DNA of 34,096 nucleotides from an uncultured Dialister sp. (lineage in GTDB: Bacteria > Bacillota > Negativicutes > Veillonellales > Dialisteraceae), in contig CAAEVC010000117.1 of assembly GCA_900759415.1 (NCBI GenBank), positions 1 to 34,096 on the forward strand, given 5' to 3'. Positions 1 to 8,252 of the stretch are shown here, piece after piece. How positions within the stretch are numbered: position 1 is the first letter of the stretch; each line of letters opens with the position of its first letter. The notes under the pieces were generated by a model. It was not told the origin of the DNA and did not search any database. It saw nothing but the letters and a program-made list of their open reading frames with translations. Position numbers and translations under genes: made by a program.

Positions 1-43
1 CAGTTTAAGGAGGTTCTTTCTTTTTCTATAAGATATTTTACCT

Positions 44-64
44 ACCCCCAGTTGAACTGGGGGT
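44..64. repeat. perfect palindrome at window edge
   Basis: The bases ACCCCCAGTT-G-AACTGGGGGT form a perfect inverted repeat with 10-base arms around a single central base. It lies beyond the purD terminator and belongs to no gene seen here. GC-rich hairpins of this kind occur near the ends of IS200/IS605-type elements, but the rest of any such element would be outside the window, so its nature is undecided. Confidence 0.5.
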
Positions 65-89
65 TTAATCATGCCTATTCGGCGCCAAT

Positions 90-135
90 AAAAAAGACAG
101 CCCGAAGATCCGTTTCCAGCTTCGGGGCTGTCTTT
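90..135 (-). terminator. Rho-independent terminator after purD
   Basis: On the minus strand AAAGACAGCCCCGAAG pairs with CTTCGGGCTGTCTTT (one bulged base) and runs directly into a T-rich tract. It begins a few bases after the purD stop, so it closes the purine transcript. Confidence 0.85.
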
Positions 136-142
136 CTATCCA

Positions 143-1426
143 TTATTTATTCTGGTTTTCCAGATGTCTGAGTCCCTTCACAGCGATGTCCTTTCTATAC
201 TGGACACCGTCCCAGTGGATTCTGGAAACTCCTTCATAGGCTTTGTCTTTTGCTTCCTCCAGAGTGGGCGCAAGGGCTACCACATTGAGGACACGGCCTC
301 CATTCACCACGAAGTCATCTCCCTTTCTGGCAGTACCGGCATGGAATACGATGCAGCCTTCTTTTTCTGCCTCTTCTATACCGGTAATCACTTCTCCGGA
401 AGAGTGGGAAGCAGGATATCCCTTCGATGCCATAACCACGTCGACGGCATAGCCTTTCTTCCATTTCACATCTTCTGCCTTTAAAGTGCCGTCTGCACAG
501 GAAAGCATGACTTTTGCCAGATCTCCGTCAAAGAGAGGCAGAACTACTTCTGTCTCCGGATCCCCGAAACGGCAGTTGAATTCTACTACCTTCGGACCTT
601 CTGCAGTAATCATAAGTCCTGCATAGAGGCATCCCTTGAAGGGATTTCCTTCTTTCTTCATGCCATCCACCACAGGACGGAGAATCTTCTCTTCTGTTTC
701 TCTGACGAGATCCGATGTCATGACCGGTGCCGGTGCATAGGCACCCATGCCGCCGGTGTTCGGACCTTCATCGTTGTCAAAAATACGTTTATGGTCCTGT
801 GAGGAAATCATGGGAACAATAGTATTTCCATCGCAGAAACAGAGGAGAGATGCTTCTTCCCCTTCCATGAATTCTTCAATCACCACCGAACGGCCGGCAC
901 CGCCGAAAGTGTGACCTTCCAGCATGTCTTTCACCGTATGTACCGCTTCTTCTTCATTCTGTGCAATGATGACACCCTTGCCGGAAGCAAGGCCATCTGC
1001 TTTGATGACGATAGGATACTTCTGATTTTCCTTCAGATAGGAAACTGCCTTGTCTTCATCGGCGAATACTTCATATGCAGCTGTAGGAATCCCGTATTTC
1101 TTCATCAGGTCCTTTGCGTATCCCTTGGAGCCTTCGATACGGGCTGCCAGACGGGAGGGACCGAAGAAGGGAATTCCTTCCTTTTCAAAAAGATCTGCCA
1201 GGCCTTCTGTCAATACAGTTTCCGGACCTGCCACGGTAAGATCGATATGATGCTTTTTTGCAAAGGCAACGATATCTTCATTTCCCGTCGAAGGAACGAG
1301 GGTGGCTGCATCCGCCATCCCTTCATTTCCCGGCATGGCATACACTTCTGTGACCGATGGGCTCTGTGCCAGTTTCCAGAGCAGTGCGTGTTCTCTTCCA
1401 CCACTGCCTATAACCAATACTTTCAT
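143..1426 (-). CDS. purD: phosphoribosylamine--glycine ligase (GAR synthetase)
   Basis: Cytosolic enzyme of purine synthesis step 2: joins glycine to 5-phosphoribosylamine using ATP to give GAR. The 427-aa length is normal for PurD. The N-terminal motif GSGGREHAL (7-15) binds the substrate; the ATP-grasp domain shows KADGLASGKG (142-151), GPNTGGMGAY (221-230) and the metal-binding segment around FNCRFGDPETE (283-293). The start has GAGAGAGGT upstream. It is the last gene of the purine transcript, 12 bp after purH, and is followed by a clear terminator. No defects seen. Confidence 0.98.
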   Translation of the reverse strand: MKVLVIGSGGREHALLWKLAQSPSVTEVYAMPGNEGMADAATLVPSTGNEDIVAFAKKHHIDLTVAGPETVLTEGLADLFEKEGIPFFGPSRLAARIEGSKGYAKDLMKKYGIPTAAYEVFADEDKAVSYLKENQKYPIVIKADGLASGKGVIIAQNEEEAVHTVKDMLEGHTFGGAGRSVVIEEFMEGEEASLLCFCDGNTIVPMISSQDHKRIFDNDEGPNTGGMGAYAPAPVMTSDLVRETEEKILRPVVDGMKKEGNPFKGCLYAGLMITAEGPKVVEFNCRFGDPETEVVLPLFDGDLAKVMLSCADGTLKAEDVKWKKGYAVDVVMASKGYPASHSSGEVITGIEEAEKEGCIVFHAGTARKGDDFVVNGGRVLNVVALAPTLEEAKDKAYEGVSRIHWDGVQYRKDIAVKGLRHLENQNK

Positions 1427-1438
1427 GACTTACCTCTC

Positions 1439-2983
1439 TCAGCTGTGACGGAAATGACGGTGACTGGTGAATACCATGGCAATGCCGTATTTATTGGCCA
1501 TGTCAATGGATTCCTGATCTCTGATGGAACCGCCTGGCTGAATGACCGCTGTAATGCCGGCTTTGCCAGCTGCTTCAATGGTATCGCCGAAGGGGAAGAA
1601 GGCATCGGAACTCATGACAGCTCCCTTCGCCTTTTCACCGGCTTCTTCAATGGCGATGTCCGCTGCTCCGACCCGGTTCATCTGACCGGCGCCAACCCCC
1701 AGGGTAGTGTCTTTGTCAGTGAGGACGATAGCATTGGATTTTACATGTTTTACTACTTTCCATGCAAATTCAAGAGCCTGCCATTCTTCTTCTGTCGGTG
1801 CTCTGTCAGTAACGACCTTGCAGTCTTTTCTTGTTTCTGCACTGTTGTCCGGGGTCTGGATGAGGAGTCCGCCGGACACTTTATGGAGCTGCCATTCTTC
1901 TTCAGAAGTTTTCGGCACTTCAATGAGGCGGATATTCTTCTTTGTTTCCAGAATAGCTTTGGCTTCTTCAGTGAATTCCGGTGCCAGAATGACTTCAAAG
2001 AAAATCGGTTTCATAGCTTCTGCCGTTTCTTTGTCGCAGACCTGATTCATGGCAACGATACCGCCAAAAGCCGATTTGCTGTCTGCTGCAAAGGCTTTCT
2101 GGAATGCATCCAGTGCGCTGCTGCCAAGAGCTGCGCCGCAGGGATTGGTGTGTTTGATGATGACGCAGGCCGGCTGTTCTTCCTTCCATTCACAGACCAA
2201 ATCCCAGGCAGCTTCCATGTCTACAATGTTGTTGTAGGATAATTCCTTGCCATGAAGCTGTTTTGCTGCTGCAATGCCGCCCTTTGCATCCGGATCTCTG
2301 TAGAAAGCTGCTTTCTGATGAGGATTTTCGCCATAACGGAGATCCTGGATTTTTACGAAAGCTTTGGAATAAATATCTGGAAGTACTTCTTTATCCTGAT
2401 TGATTTCCTTTGTCATGTAATCAGCAATAGCGCAGTCGTAGAGACCGGTGTGGAGGAATGCTTTTCTGGAAAGCTGGAACCGGAAATCTTCGTCCAGTGT
2501 ATCATTTCTGATTCTGTCCAGAATATCGTCATACTGGGCTGGATCTACAACGATGGTTACATACTTGTAGTTCTTGGCTGCTGCCCGGACCATGGATGGT
2601 CCGCCGATGTCAATATTTTCAATGGCTTCTGCTCTTGTTACATCCGGTTTTGCAATGGTTTCTCTGAATGGATACAGATTGACTGCCACCAGATCTATGC
2701 CGGTGATCCCATGTTCTTCCATAGCTTTCACATGGGATGGATTATCCCGGATAGCCAGGATGCCGCCATGAATCTTTGGATGGAGGGTCTTGACTCTTCC
2801 ATCCATCATTTCCGGGAAACCGGTCACTTCAGAAACTGATTTTACCGGAATCCCTGCTTCTGCGATGGCCTTCATGGTACCGCCGGTAGAAATGATTTCT
2901 ACTCCCAGTTTATGAAGTCCTCTTGCAAAATCTACGATTCCGGTCTTATCAGATACGCTGATAAGAGCTCTTTTGACTGCCAT
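1439..2983 (-). CDS. purH: bifunctional AICAR transformylase / IMP cyclohydrolase
   Basis: Catalyses the last two steps to IMP: formyl transfer from 10-formyl-THF to AICAR, then ring closure. With the ATG at 2983 the protein is 514 aa, the family's usual size. The N-terminal MGS-like cyclohydrolase domain has KRALISVSDKTG from residue 4 and VKTLHPKIHGG near 64-74; the transformylase domain has RYGENPHQ (about 216-223) and KHTNPCG (about 277-283), and the protein ends in RHFRHS. A frame extends 10 codons further upstream, but the strong AAAGGAGG site lies just before the 2983 ATG, so that start is chosen. It is followed by purD after 12 bp. Confidence 0.98.
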   Translation of the reverse strand: MAVKRALISVSDKTGIVDFARGLHKLGVEIISTGGTMKAIAEAGIPVKSVSEVTGFPEMMDGRVKTLHPKIHGGILAIRDNPSHVKAMEEHGITGIDLVAVNLYPFRETIAKPDVTRAEAIENIDIGGPSMVRAAAKNYKYVTIVVDPAQYDDILDRIRNDTLDEDFRFQLSRKAFLHTGLYDCAIADYMTKEINQDKEVLPDIYSKAFVKIQDLRYGENPHQKAAFYRDPDAKGGIAAAKQLHGKELSYNNIVDMEAAWDLVCEWKEEQPACVIIKHTNPCGAALGSSALDAFQKAFAADSKSAFGGIVAMNQVCDKETAEAMKPIFFEVILAPEFTEEAKAILETKKNIRLIEVPKTSEEEWQLHKVSGGLLIQTPDNSAETRKDCKVVTDRAPTEEEWQALEFAWKVVKHVKSNAIVLTDKDTTLGVGAGQMNRVGAADIAIEEAGEKAKGAVMSSDAFFPFGDTIEAAGKAGITAVIQPGGSIRDQESIDMANKYGIAMVFTSHRHFRHS

Positions 2984-3056
2984 TATAATTCCTCCTTTTG
3001 GAACGGCCCGCATGGGGGCGATACTATGTAAATCTGAAATCAGAATTCAGTCTGAA

Positions 3057-3677
3057 TCAATGATGGCTGTGCATGCCGGAAACATGATTTCCTTCAACGG
3101 TCAGTTCGTCTCTGCAGTAAGCAGCCACCGCTCTGACATAAGAAGGATGTTCCTGCTCCAGGATGCGGGCAGACAGGCTGTCTTCCGTATCGTCATCGTA
3201 CACTGGAACAGCGGTCTGCGTAATGACAGGTCCGTCGTCAAGGCCTGTGCCTACGAAATGGACTGTGCAGCCTGCCACCTTGACACCTGCTTCAATGGCC
3301 TGTCTCTGCGCATGGAGTCCGCGGAAACTGGGCAGCAGTGCAGGATGGATATTCATAATCTGGTTCGGAAATGCATGAATCAAATTTTCTCCGCAGATCC
3401 TCATGTAGCCTGCAAGGCAGATGAGATCCGGAGAGAAGCTTCTGGCTGATTCAAGAAGAGCATCATTGAAGGCTGCCTTATTCTCGAAGGATTTTAACTC
3501 AATGATCCGGGAAGGCACATTCCAGCGGGTGGCTCTTTCAAGAACCTGTGCATCTCTATGATCACAGATAACGCCTACCACCTCACCATTGACGATCCCT
3601 TTCACACAGGCTTCATGAATGGCTTCCGCATTGGAACCCCGGCCTGATGCAAATATGACAATTCTCTTTTTATTCAT
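3057..3677 (-). CDS. purN: phosphoribosylglycinamide formyltransferase (10-formyl-THF dependent)
   Basis: Transfers a formyl group from 10-formyltetrahydrofolate to GAR, purine step 3. The 206-aa protein has the phosphate-binding FASGRGSN (9-16) and the catalytic Asn-His-Asp set: N109 and H111 in MNIHPALLPSF, and Asp in LDDGPVIT (about 147-148). The longer frame starts at a TTG whose next bases are the likely ribosome site (GAGG, 9 nt before the ATG at 3677), so the ATG is preferred. The C-terminus carries an unremarkable His-rich tail (HVSGMHSHH). It is separated from purM by the dap genes but lies 73 bp before purH, so it leads the second half of the purine cluster. Confidence 0.97.
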   Translation of the reverse strand: MNKKRIVIFASGRGSNAEAIHEACVKGIVNGEVVGVICDHRDAQVLERATRWNVPSRIIELKSFENKAAFNDALLESARSFSPDLICLAGYMRICGENLIHAFPNQIMNIHPALLPSFRGLHAQRQAIEAGVKVAGCTVHFVGTGLDDGPVITQTAVPVYDDDTEDSLSARILEQEHPSYVRAVAAYCRDELTVEGNHVSGMHSHH

Positions 3678-3717
3678 ACATGAAATCCTCAACGTAAACC
3701 ATATCCGGTCCAGCCAT

Positions 3718-3751
3718 TTCCTTTCTCTGAAATATTCTTCAGAGAAAGGAA
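3718..3751 (-). terminator. 14-bp perfect hairpin between patA and purN
   Basis: TTCCTTTCTCTGAA (3718-3731) and TTCAGAGAAAGGAA (3738-3751) are perfectly complementary with a 6-nt loop. It follows patA on the minus strand and could end the dap transcript. There is no T-run after it on either strand, so it may instead be an RNA-processing or stabilising hairpin. Confidence 0.45.
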
Positions 3752-3849
3752 TCTTCTCATATGACAGGTACCTTTGACATGTAAATATAATTTATTCAGA
3801 AGCCTGTACCAGGTAGTCCCGGACTGCTTTTGGAAACAGGCATATGATT

Positions 3850-5031
3850 TCAGATATGGCTGACAAATCCTTCCAGACGGTTCATCGCCTCTTCAATCTT
3901 TTCGTCAGAAGCGGCATAGGAAATCCTTACATATCCTTCTCCCCCATCACCAAAGACAGAGCCTGGGATGATTCCGAGCCGGCCTTCTTTTGCAAGTCTT
4001 AAAGCAAAGGTAAAGTCATCTGTACCAAATTCTTTTGGAATTCTGGCAAATACATAGAAGGCGCCCTGAGGCATAGCCATTTCAAATCCCATTTTCCGCA
4101 TGCATTCCACCATGTAATCTCTGCGGCGCCGGTATGCTTCCCTGAAGGCGATGGGATCTTCATTTCCATGATTGAATGCTTCTACTGCAGCAGCCTGAGT
4201 GGAATCATTGATGCAGGTCACCATGAATGCATGCATTTTGGTAATCGGCGCAATCAGTTCAGAAGGACCTGCCACATAACCCAGACGATATCCAGTCATA
4301 GCATGGGATTTGGACAGCCCGGAAATAAGAAGAGTCTGTCCGGGCAGACGGGATGCAAGAGAGGAATGCTCCTGGTCGTAGGTGAGTTCGGAGTATACTT
4401 CATCTGCCAGAACGAGGAGATGATGTTCCTTTATCACTTCTGCCAGTTCATCAAGGAGCTCTGCGGAATAGGAACGGCCTGTAGGATTGGATGGATAATT
4501 GAGAAGGATGGCTTTCACGCTGTCCCCTTCTTTTTCCAGTTCTTTCTTCAGACGTTCCGGTGTCAGTACGAAACCTTCCGGCGCAGTATTGACCATGACC
4601 ACCTCTGCACCGGTCAGAGAAATCAGTGGGAAATAGAGAGGAAAGGCAGGAGTCGGGACAAGGACTTTATCGCCTGGATTGAGGAGTGCAAAAGTGCATG
4701 AAGCCAGTGCTTCTGTAGCTCCTACAGTAACCACAATTTCCGAGACTGCATCGTAGTCCATATCTCTTGTCCGTTTCAGATAAGCGGCGATGGCTTCCCT
4801 GAGCTCCATCTTTCCTGCAGACGGCGCATAATGGGAATCATCGTCTGCAATGCTCTTTACGGCCGCCATCTTCACATGGTCAGGGGTCGCAAAATCCGGT
4901 TCACCCAGAGTCAGTTTGATAATCCCCGGCACCGATGAAATTTCATTATCAAATGCACGAATAGCTGACGGTGGTACTTCTGTCAGCTTTTTATTAATCA
5001 TCCCGCTTAATGCGGAAATCACTGATGGCAT
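3850..5031 (-). CDS. patA: PLP-dependent aminotransferase, probable N-acetyl-LL-diaminopimelate aminotransferase
   Basis: Class I/II aminotransferase fold. From the ATG at 5031 the protein is 393 aa, with GEPDF (43-47), NYPSNPTG (178-185), ADEVY (209-213) and the PLP-lysine motif SGLSKSHAMTGYRLGY (237-252; Lys 241). The frame is open for 18 more codons to an ATG at 5085, but AGGAGG lies 11 nt before 5031, matching the usual PatA N-terminus. The assignment as the lysine-pathway enzyme rests on the neighbours: it follows dapH and dapL in one operon, supplying the amination step between them. The motifs alone would also fit an aromatic or aspartate aminotransferase. Confidence 0.87.
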   Translation of the reverse strand: MPSVISALSGMINKKLTEVPPSAIRAFDNEISSVPGIIKLTLGEPDFATPDHVKMAAVKSIADDDSHYAPSAGKMELREAIAAYLKRTRDMDYDAVSEIVVTVGATEALASCTFALLNPGDKVLVPTPAFPLYFPLISLTGAEVVMVNTAPEGFVLTPERLKKELEKEGDSVKAILLNYPSNPTGRSYSAELLDELAEVIKEHHLLVLADEVYSELTYDQEHSSLASRLPGQTLLISGLSKSHAMTGYRLGYVAGPSELIAPITKMHAFMVTCINDSTQAAAVEAFNHGNEDPIAFREAYRRRRDYMVECMRKMGFEMAMPQGAFYVFARIPKEFGTDDFTFALRLAKEGRLGIIPGSVFGDGGEGYVRISYAASDEKIEEAMNRLEGFVSHI

Positions 5032-5090
5032 ATTTCTAATAACCTCCTGTTTTCTGTCCCTCGGGTTCCTGTCTCTGGAGGACATTCATT

Positions 5091-6242
5091 TTATTCTTCA
5101 GATGTCATGCGATATTCCAGAAATCCTGTTATCCCATGTATCCCTTTTTCTATAGCATCTTCTTTAGGACTCATGGCAGCTTCATGAAGCTGCGCACCTC
5201 CATCGACCCCCAGCCAGAACATGGTGCCCGGGAATTTGTGAAGGAGATATCCGAAGTCCTCGCCTGTCATGGCAGGCGGCACATCTTCATAGGAAACTTC
5301 CGGATTATCCTGCATGAAGCCGATGAAACGCTTTGTGAGCTGACGGTCATTTTCTACAGGGAAATAGCCTCCCTGATTGAGCCCCAGTTTCACTTCTACT
5401 TCAAAACTCTTTTCGATGCCTTCGCAGATTTCCTGAATCCGTTCTTTGATTTTTTCAATCATCACCTGAGTCAGGCCGCGGATGGTCCCTTCGATCCTTG
5501 CGTGATCAGCAATCACATTCCGGATCCTGCCTGCTTCAAATTTTCCTAAAGTGACAACCCCCGATTCGATGGGATTGATGGATCTTGAAATGATGGTCTG
5601 CACCTGCATGACAAGGGCGCTGGCAGCAACCACTGCATCCTTTGCATCCTGCGGAAAGGCAGCATGACCACCCTTTCCAATGACATCAATGTCTACTTCT
5701 GTGGTTCCTGCAAAGAGGGTACCCATACGGCATCCAATCACCCCTGATGCCATCTTCGGGTTCACATGAAGACCATAGAATTCATCAGGACGCCACTTTC
5801 CTTCAAAGAGCCCCAGTTCATAAGCCCTCTTTCCGCCGGCCTCGCTTTCTTCTGCAGGCTGGAAGAAAAAGAGCAAATTGTCCTTAGGCTGATGGATAGA
5901 AAAATAATCCAGCACCCCCAGTGCGACAGTCATATGGATATCATGACCGCAGGCATGCATCTTTCCCGGATGGATGGATGCATAGGGAAGTCCTGTTTTT
6001 TCTTCCACAGGAAGCCCGTCGATATCTGTTCTGTACCCTATGGTTCTGGAAGGATCATATCCTTCCACCCTCACCAGTATGGCAGTGGGAAGGTCTTTCG
6101 GTTCCAGTACAGTCAGAAACTTCTGATCCATATGGGAAATCACATCCATGAGGAATGCATGAGTTTCTACTTCTTCCAGTGCGACTTCCGGTATCTGATG
6201 CAGATGACGATGGATTTGAATCAGATCGTCCTCTTTAAGCAT
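5091..6242 (-). CDS. dapL: N-acetyldiaminopimelate deacetylase (M20 family)
   Basis: Metal-dependent amidohydrolase of the M20D/peptidase family, 383 aa. Metal and catalytic motifs are visible: RTDIDGLP (71-78), HACGHDIH (96-103) and PAEESEAGG (129-137). Position between dapH and patA indicates it removes the acetyl group from N-acetyl-LL-diaminopimelate, making LL-DAP for lysine and peptidoglycan. Its ATG shares one base with the dapH stop (TAATG), implying translational coupling. The symbol follows Bacillus usage (ykuR/dapL) and should not be confused with the aminotransferase also called DapL. By sequence alone an amino-acylase or IAA-type hydrolase could not be excluded. Confidence 0.9.
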   Translation of the reverse strand: MLKEDDLIQIHRHLHQIPEVALEEVETHAFLMDVISHMDQKFLTVLEPKDLPTAILVRVEGYDPSRTIGYRTDIDGLPVEEKTGLPYASIHPGKMHACGHDIHMTVALGVLDYFSIHQPKDNLLFFFQPAEESEAGGKRAYELGLFEGKWRPDEFYGLHVNPKMASGVIGCRMGTLFAGTTEVDIDVIGKGGHAAFPQDAKDAVVAASALVMQVQTIISRSINPIESGVVTLGKFEAGRIRNVIADHARIEGTIRGLTQVMIEKIKERIQEICEGIEKSFEVEVKLGLNQGGYFPVENDRQLTKRFIGFMQDNPEVSYEDVPPAMTGEDFGYLLHKFPGTMFWLGVDGGAQLHEAAMSPKEDAIEKGIHGITGFLEYRMTSEE

Positions 6243-6955
6243 TATAAATTCCTCAATTCTTCTTCAAGACCAGTTTTTGAAGTGGTCTTCTGGTCCACAT
6301 TCTTGATGAAACGGGCCGGAGACCCGGCAACTACCGTATGGGGAGCTACATCATGAATAACAACGGCTCCTGCTGCTACGACAGCACCTTCTCCGATATG
6401 TACCCCCTCAATGACTACCGCATTGGCACCGATAAGCACATTGTCATCCACCCTTACCGGTTCAGCAGATGCCGGTTCAACAACACCTGCAAGGACAGTA
6501 CCTGCACCGATATGACAGTGTTTACCTACAATGGCACGGCCACCGAGGACAGCACCCATATCGATCATGGTACCTTCACCGATTTCTGCACCAATATTGA
6601 TGACCGCCCCCATCATAATGACCGCATTATCACCGATGAGCACCTGATCTCTGATAATGGCCCCCGGTTCGATGCGGGCATTGATATTCTTTGTATCCAG
6701 AAGGGGAACTGCAGAATTTCTTGCTTCATTTTCAATTCTTACGGCTTCGAAATCATCTCTATGTTTATCTAAGAACGGCTTTACTGTTTTCCAGTCACCA
6801 AAAAGAATACCTGTTTTTCTTTCCACAAAGGCATCTACGCCCTCCGGATAGTCCAGAGAATCAAGAGCCTTACCTTTTACATATACTTTTACAAATGTTT
6901 TCTTTGGAGCATTTCCAATGAAATTAATAATAGACTGTGCATCTAATTGTGCCAT
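6242..6955 (-). CDS. dapH: 2,3,4,5-tetrahydropyridine-2,6-dicarboxylate N-acetyltransferase
   Basis: Acetylates tetrahydrodipicolinate using acetyl-CoA, the committing step of the acetylase branch to diaminopimelate and lysine. The 237-aa protein has the DapH-type alpha/beta N-terminal domain (about 1-85) and then a left-handed beta-helix of hexapeptide repeats (from about 88), including IGDNAVIMMGAVINIG and IGEGTMIDMGAVLGG, ending with VVAGSPARFIKNV. AGGAG precedes the ATG. It is first of the dapH-dapL-patA operon and has its own promoter; there is no lysine riboswitch visible upstream. Confidence 0.95.
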   Translation of the reverse strand: MAQLDAQSIINFIGNAPKKTFVKVYVKGKALDSLDYPEGVDAFVERKTGILFGDWKTVKPFLDKHRDDFEAVRIENEARNSAVPLLDTKNINARIEPGAIIRDQVLIGDNAVIMMGAVINIGAEIGEGTMIDMGAVLGGRAIVGKHCHIGAGTVLAGVVEPASAEPVRVDDNVLIGANAVVIEGVHIGEGAVVAAGAVVIHDVAPHTVVAGSPARFIKNVDQKTTSKTGLEEELRNL

Positions 6956-7015
6956 AATATATCTCCTTTTTTCTTATCTTTCGGGCATGACCCGTTTATA
7001 AACCAGAACAGTTTT

Positions 7016-7044
7016 ATTATATCGAAACTTCTGGTCAAAGTCAT
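7016..7044 (-). promoter_or_regulatory. probable promoter of dapH-dapL-patA
   Basis: Minus strand ATGACT, 17-bp spacer, TATAAT (perfect -10). It lies about 60 bp upstream of the dapH ATG and downstream of the purM terminator, so the lysine genes can be transcribed independently of the purine genes. Confidence 0.6.
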
Positions 7045-7140
7045 GTTTCCATGAACATTTTACAATGGCTCCAGGAAATGCTGGCACATATTTTCAGTCC
7101 GGCTGATTGCCTTCAGACATCGGCCGTTCCGATCGGAATG

Positions 7141-7169
7141 AAAAACCAGACTCCTCTATGAAGTCCGGC
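7141..7169 (-). terminator. terminator after purM
   Basis: Minus strand GCCGGACTTC pairs with GGAGTCTGGT (10 bp, three G-U) with a 5-nt loop, followed by TTTTT. It lies 16 bp past the purM stop and splits the purine cluster from the dap genes. Confidence 0.75.
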
Positions 7170-7184
7170 TTTCATGCAGGGCAT

Positions 7185-8243
7185 TTACTGATTAAATAAA
7201 CCGCCTGTCACAATGACATCCTGACTGCCTTCTGTAATTTCTCCCACTTCGTATACCGGTTCATTCATAGATGCAAAGATCTCCTTTGCTTTTTCTGCTT
7301 CATCTCTTTCAAGGATGAGAAGCATGCCCAAACCGCAGTTATAGGTGCGGTACATTTCCCGAGGTTCTACGCCTCCTTCTTTCATGAGGAACGGGAAAAT
7401 AGGGAGAAGCGGCCACTTGTCTGCATCTACCACTGCTCTTGTACCTTCTGGGAGAATGCGAGGAATATTGTCATAGAAACCACCACCAGTAATATGGACA
7501 AGCCCTTTCACCGTGGTTTTCTGAATCACTGGAAGTACAGGCTTCGGATACAGACGGGTCGGAGTTAGAAGCACTTCTCCCAGCGGCTTATCAAAACCTT
7601 CATAAACCTTATCGAGAGAAAGGTGACTATCATCAATGATGCGGCGTACCAGAGAGTATCCATTGGAATGAACACCTGAGGAAGGAAGCCCTAAGATAAC
7701 ATCTCCCGGTTTAATATTTTCCCCGGTAATAAGATTCTTCCGATCTACGATGCCCACAGCAAAGCCTGCTACATCGTAATCGCCCTTTCCATAGAATCCT
7801 GCCATTTCCGCAGTTTCTCCCCCAAGGAGCGCACAGCCTGATTCGATGCATGCATTAGCTACCCCTTTTACGATTTCTGCCATCAGTTCCGGTTCCAGTT
7901 TACCGGTAGCAATGTAATCCAGGAAGAATAAAGGTTTAGCCCCCTGAACAAGAACGTCATTGACGCTCATAGCCACACAGTCCTGGCCAATGGTATCATG
8001 GATTCCCATATCGATGGCAAGCCGGAGTTTCGTTCCTACGCCATCAGTACCGGATACAAGGATAGGATCTTCGGACAATTCATCTTTCAGCCGGAAAAGT
8101 CCGCCAAAGCCGCCGATATCTCCCATGACACCTCTTGTATAAGTGGACTGTACAGATTTCTTTATCAGTTCTACTTCCCTTTCGCCAGCATCAATATCTA
8201 CGCCTGCCTCTGCATAAGTCAGGCCTTTTTTCTTTTCGCTCAT
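7185..8243 (-). CDS. purM: phosphoribosylformylglycinamidine cyclo-ligase (AIR synthetase)
   Basis: Closes FGAM to 5-aminoimidazole ribotide with ATP, purine step 5. The 352-aa protein has the PurM/SelD-family motifs: SGTDGVGTK (64-72), DCVAMSVNDVLVQGA (88-102) and a Gly-rich GGETAEM loop further on. GGGAGG lies just before the ATG. It starts 9 bp after purF, so the two are co-transcribed, and it is the last gene of the first half of the purine cluster before a terminator. Confidence 0.98.
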   Translation of the reverse strand: MSEKKKGLTYAEAGVDIDAGEREVELIKKSVQSTYTRGVMGDIGGFGGLFRLKDELSEDPILVSGTDGVGTKLRLAIDMGIHDTIGQDCVAMSVNDVLVQGAKPLFFLDYIATGKLEPELMAEIVKGVANACIESGCALLGGETAEMAGFYGKGDYDVAGFAVGIVDRKNLITGENIKPGDVILGLPSSGVHSNGYSLVRRIIDDSHLSLDKVYEGFDKPLGEVLLTPTRLYPKPVLPVIQKTTVKGLVHITGGGFYDNIPRILPEGTRAVVDADKWPLLPIFPFLMKEGGVEPREMYRTYNCGLGMLLILERDEAEKAKEIFASMNEPVYEVGEITEGSQDVIVTGGLFNQ

Positions 8244-8252
8244 GTTTCCTCC

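Noticed and set aside
911..2242. Plus-strand ORF of 443 codons spanning purD and purH
   Set aside because: It crosses two genuine minus-strand genes and their intergenic gap; composition is that of an antisense frame.
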